DNA from: a virus
Length of the DNA: 29,995 bases
Direction: 5' to 3' (one strand)
Virus record (IMG/VR): IMGVR_UViG_3300027810_000042
Coordinates: 1 to 29,995 of that record
Part shown: positions 29,844 through 29,995 of the stretch, one piece after another
How positions within the stretch are numbered: position 1 is the first letter of the stretch
Layout of the letters: the number at the start of each line of letters is the position of its first letter
Program-made: the position numbers and the translations under genes
Notes under the pieces: generated by a model
The model's database searches: none
Told to the model about the DNA's origin: nothing
Seen by the model: the letters and a program-made list of their open reading frames with translations, nothing else

Positions 29844-29995
29844 TTAGTCACATAGTGCAAAAGAATATACTATATCTTGTAGATCAAATTTAAGCGGTGC
29901 AGAGTCATATGCAAACAGTGTAGAAGTGTCTAAGAATGATAATGTATTTCCGCTAGTCCACTTGGCAGGTTTAAAGACATTTTCGATATTGATTT
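29844..29995 (-). CDS. Partial CDS, C-terminal end of an unknown protein
   Basis: A minus-strand frame open from the window edge to a TAA at 29844-29846 encodes the last 49 residues of a protein: INIENVFKPAKWTSGNTLSF continuing to a C-terminus of IVYSFALCD. It ends 12 bases before the gp15-like start, so it is probably an upstream gene of the same operon (T4 has neck genes 13 and 14 here). The fragment is too short to identify. Confidence 0.6.
   Translation of the reverse strand, partial: INIENVFKPAKWTSGNTLSFLDTSTLFAYDSAPLKFDLQDIVYSFALCD

Noticed and set aside
1-29995. Integrase, transposon, toxin-antitoxin or defence system
   Set aside because: I found no recombinase, transposase or insertion-sequence ends and no recognisable defence genes; the RHH-like protein has no toxin partner beside it.

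Overview
The window is a stretch of a T4-like (gp23-type) myovirus genome. It carries a nearly complete set of head, packaging and tail genes plus a small replication island. Almost everything is on the minus strand, so the natural reading order runs from base 29995 down to base 1. The DNA is strongly AT-rich. Start codons are preceded by A-rich leaders with no recognisable Shine-Dalgarno sequence. That is the usual pattern in Bacteroidota, so I infer a Bacteroidota (for example flavobacterial) host; no gene here proves it.

Layout in transcription order: (1) 29995-25975: the end of an unknown gene, a gp15-like tail completion protein, an unknown 394-aa protein closed by a terminator, then a tight operon of a gp55-like late sigma factor, the gp4-like head completion nuclease and a gp2-like protein. 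(2) 25951-18470, head module: portal gp20, a small acidic core protein, prohead protease gp21 fused in frame to a scaffold-like domain, major capsid gp23 with a strong terminator, and a charged protein with a Gly-Ser linker. (3) 18468-14349, replication island: one lone plus-strand gene of unknown function, clamp loader gp44, a T4 RNase H/FEN-type nuclease, a 53-aa ORF, a possible very divergent gp62, and an unknown 216-aa protein. (4) 14318-6331: a LamG-like structural protein, small and large terminase (gp16, gp17), an oversized tail sheath gp18 and tail tube gp19. (5) 6239-965: a ribbon-helix-helix-like protein, a gp26-like protein overlapping a gp51-like frame (a probable tail assembly chaperone pair joined by frameshift), and a 1241-aa hydrophobic tape-measure candidate. 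(6) 914-1: a KTSC-domain protein, a membrane-anchored coiled-coil protein and tRNA-Ser(UGA) with its terminator.

The genes fit one programme. gp55 should direct host RNA polymerase to late promoters, and a motif GATATATAA (T4 late box: TATAAATA) lies in the gap before most virion genes but not before gp55, gp44 or the nuclease. gp20, the core protein, gp21/scaffold and gp23 build the prohead; gp16/gp17 fill it; gp4 and the gp2-like protein finish it; gp15, gp18, gp19, gp26/51 and the tape measure make the contractile tail.

Points most worth a second look: a prfB-like shifty stop (CTT TAA G) joining gp26 to gp51; a protease-scaffold fusion that keeps an intergenic-type leader and start codon inside the ORF; the late-promoter family; and a terminator buried in the coding end of the convergent plus-strand gene.
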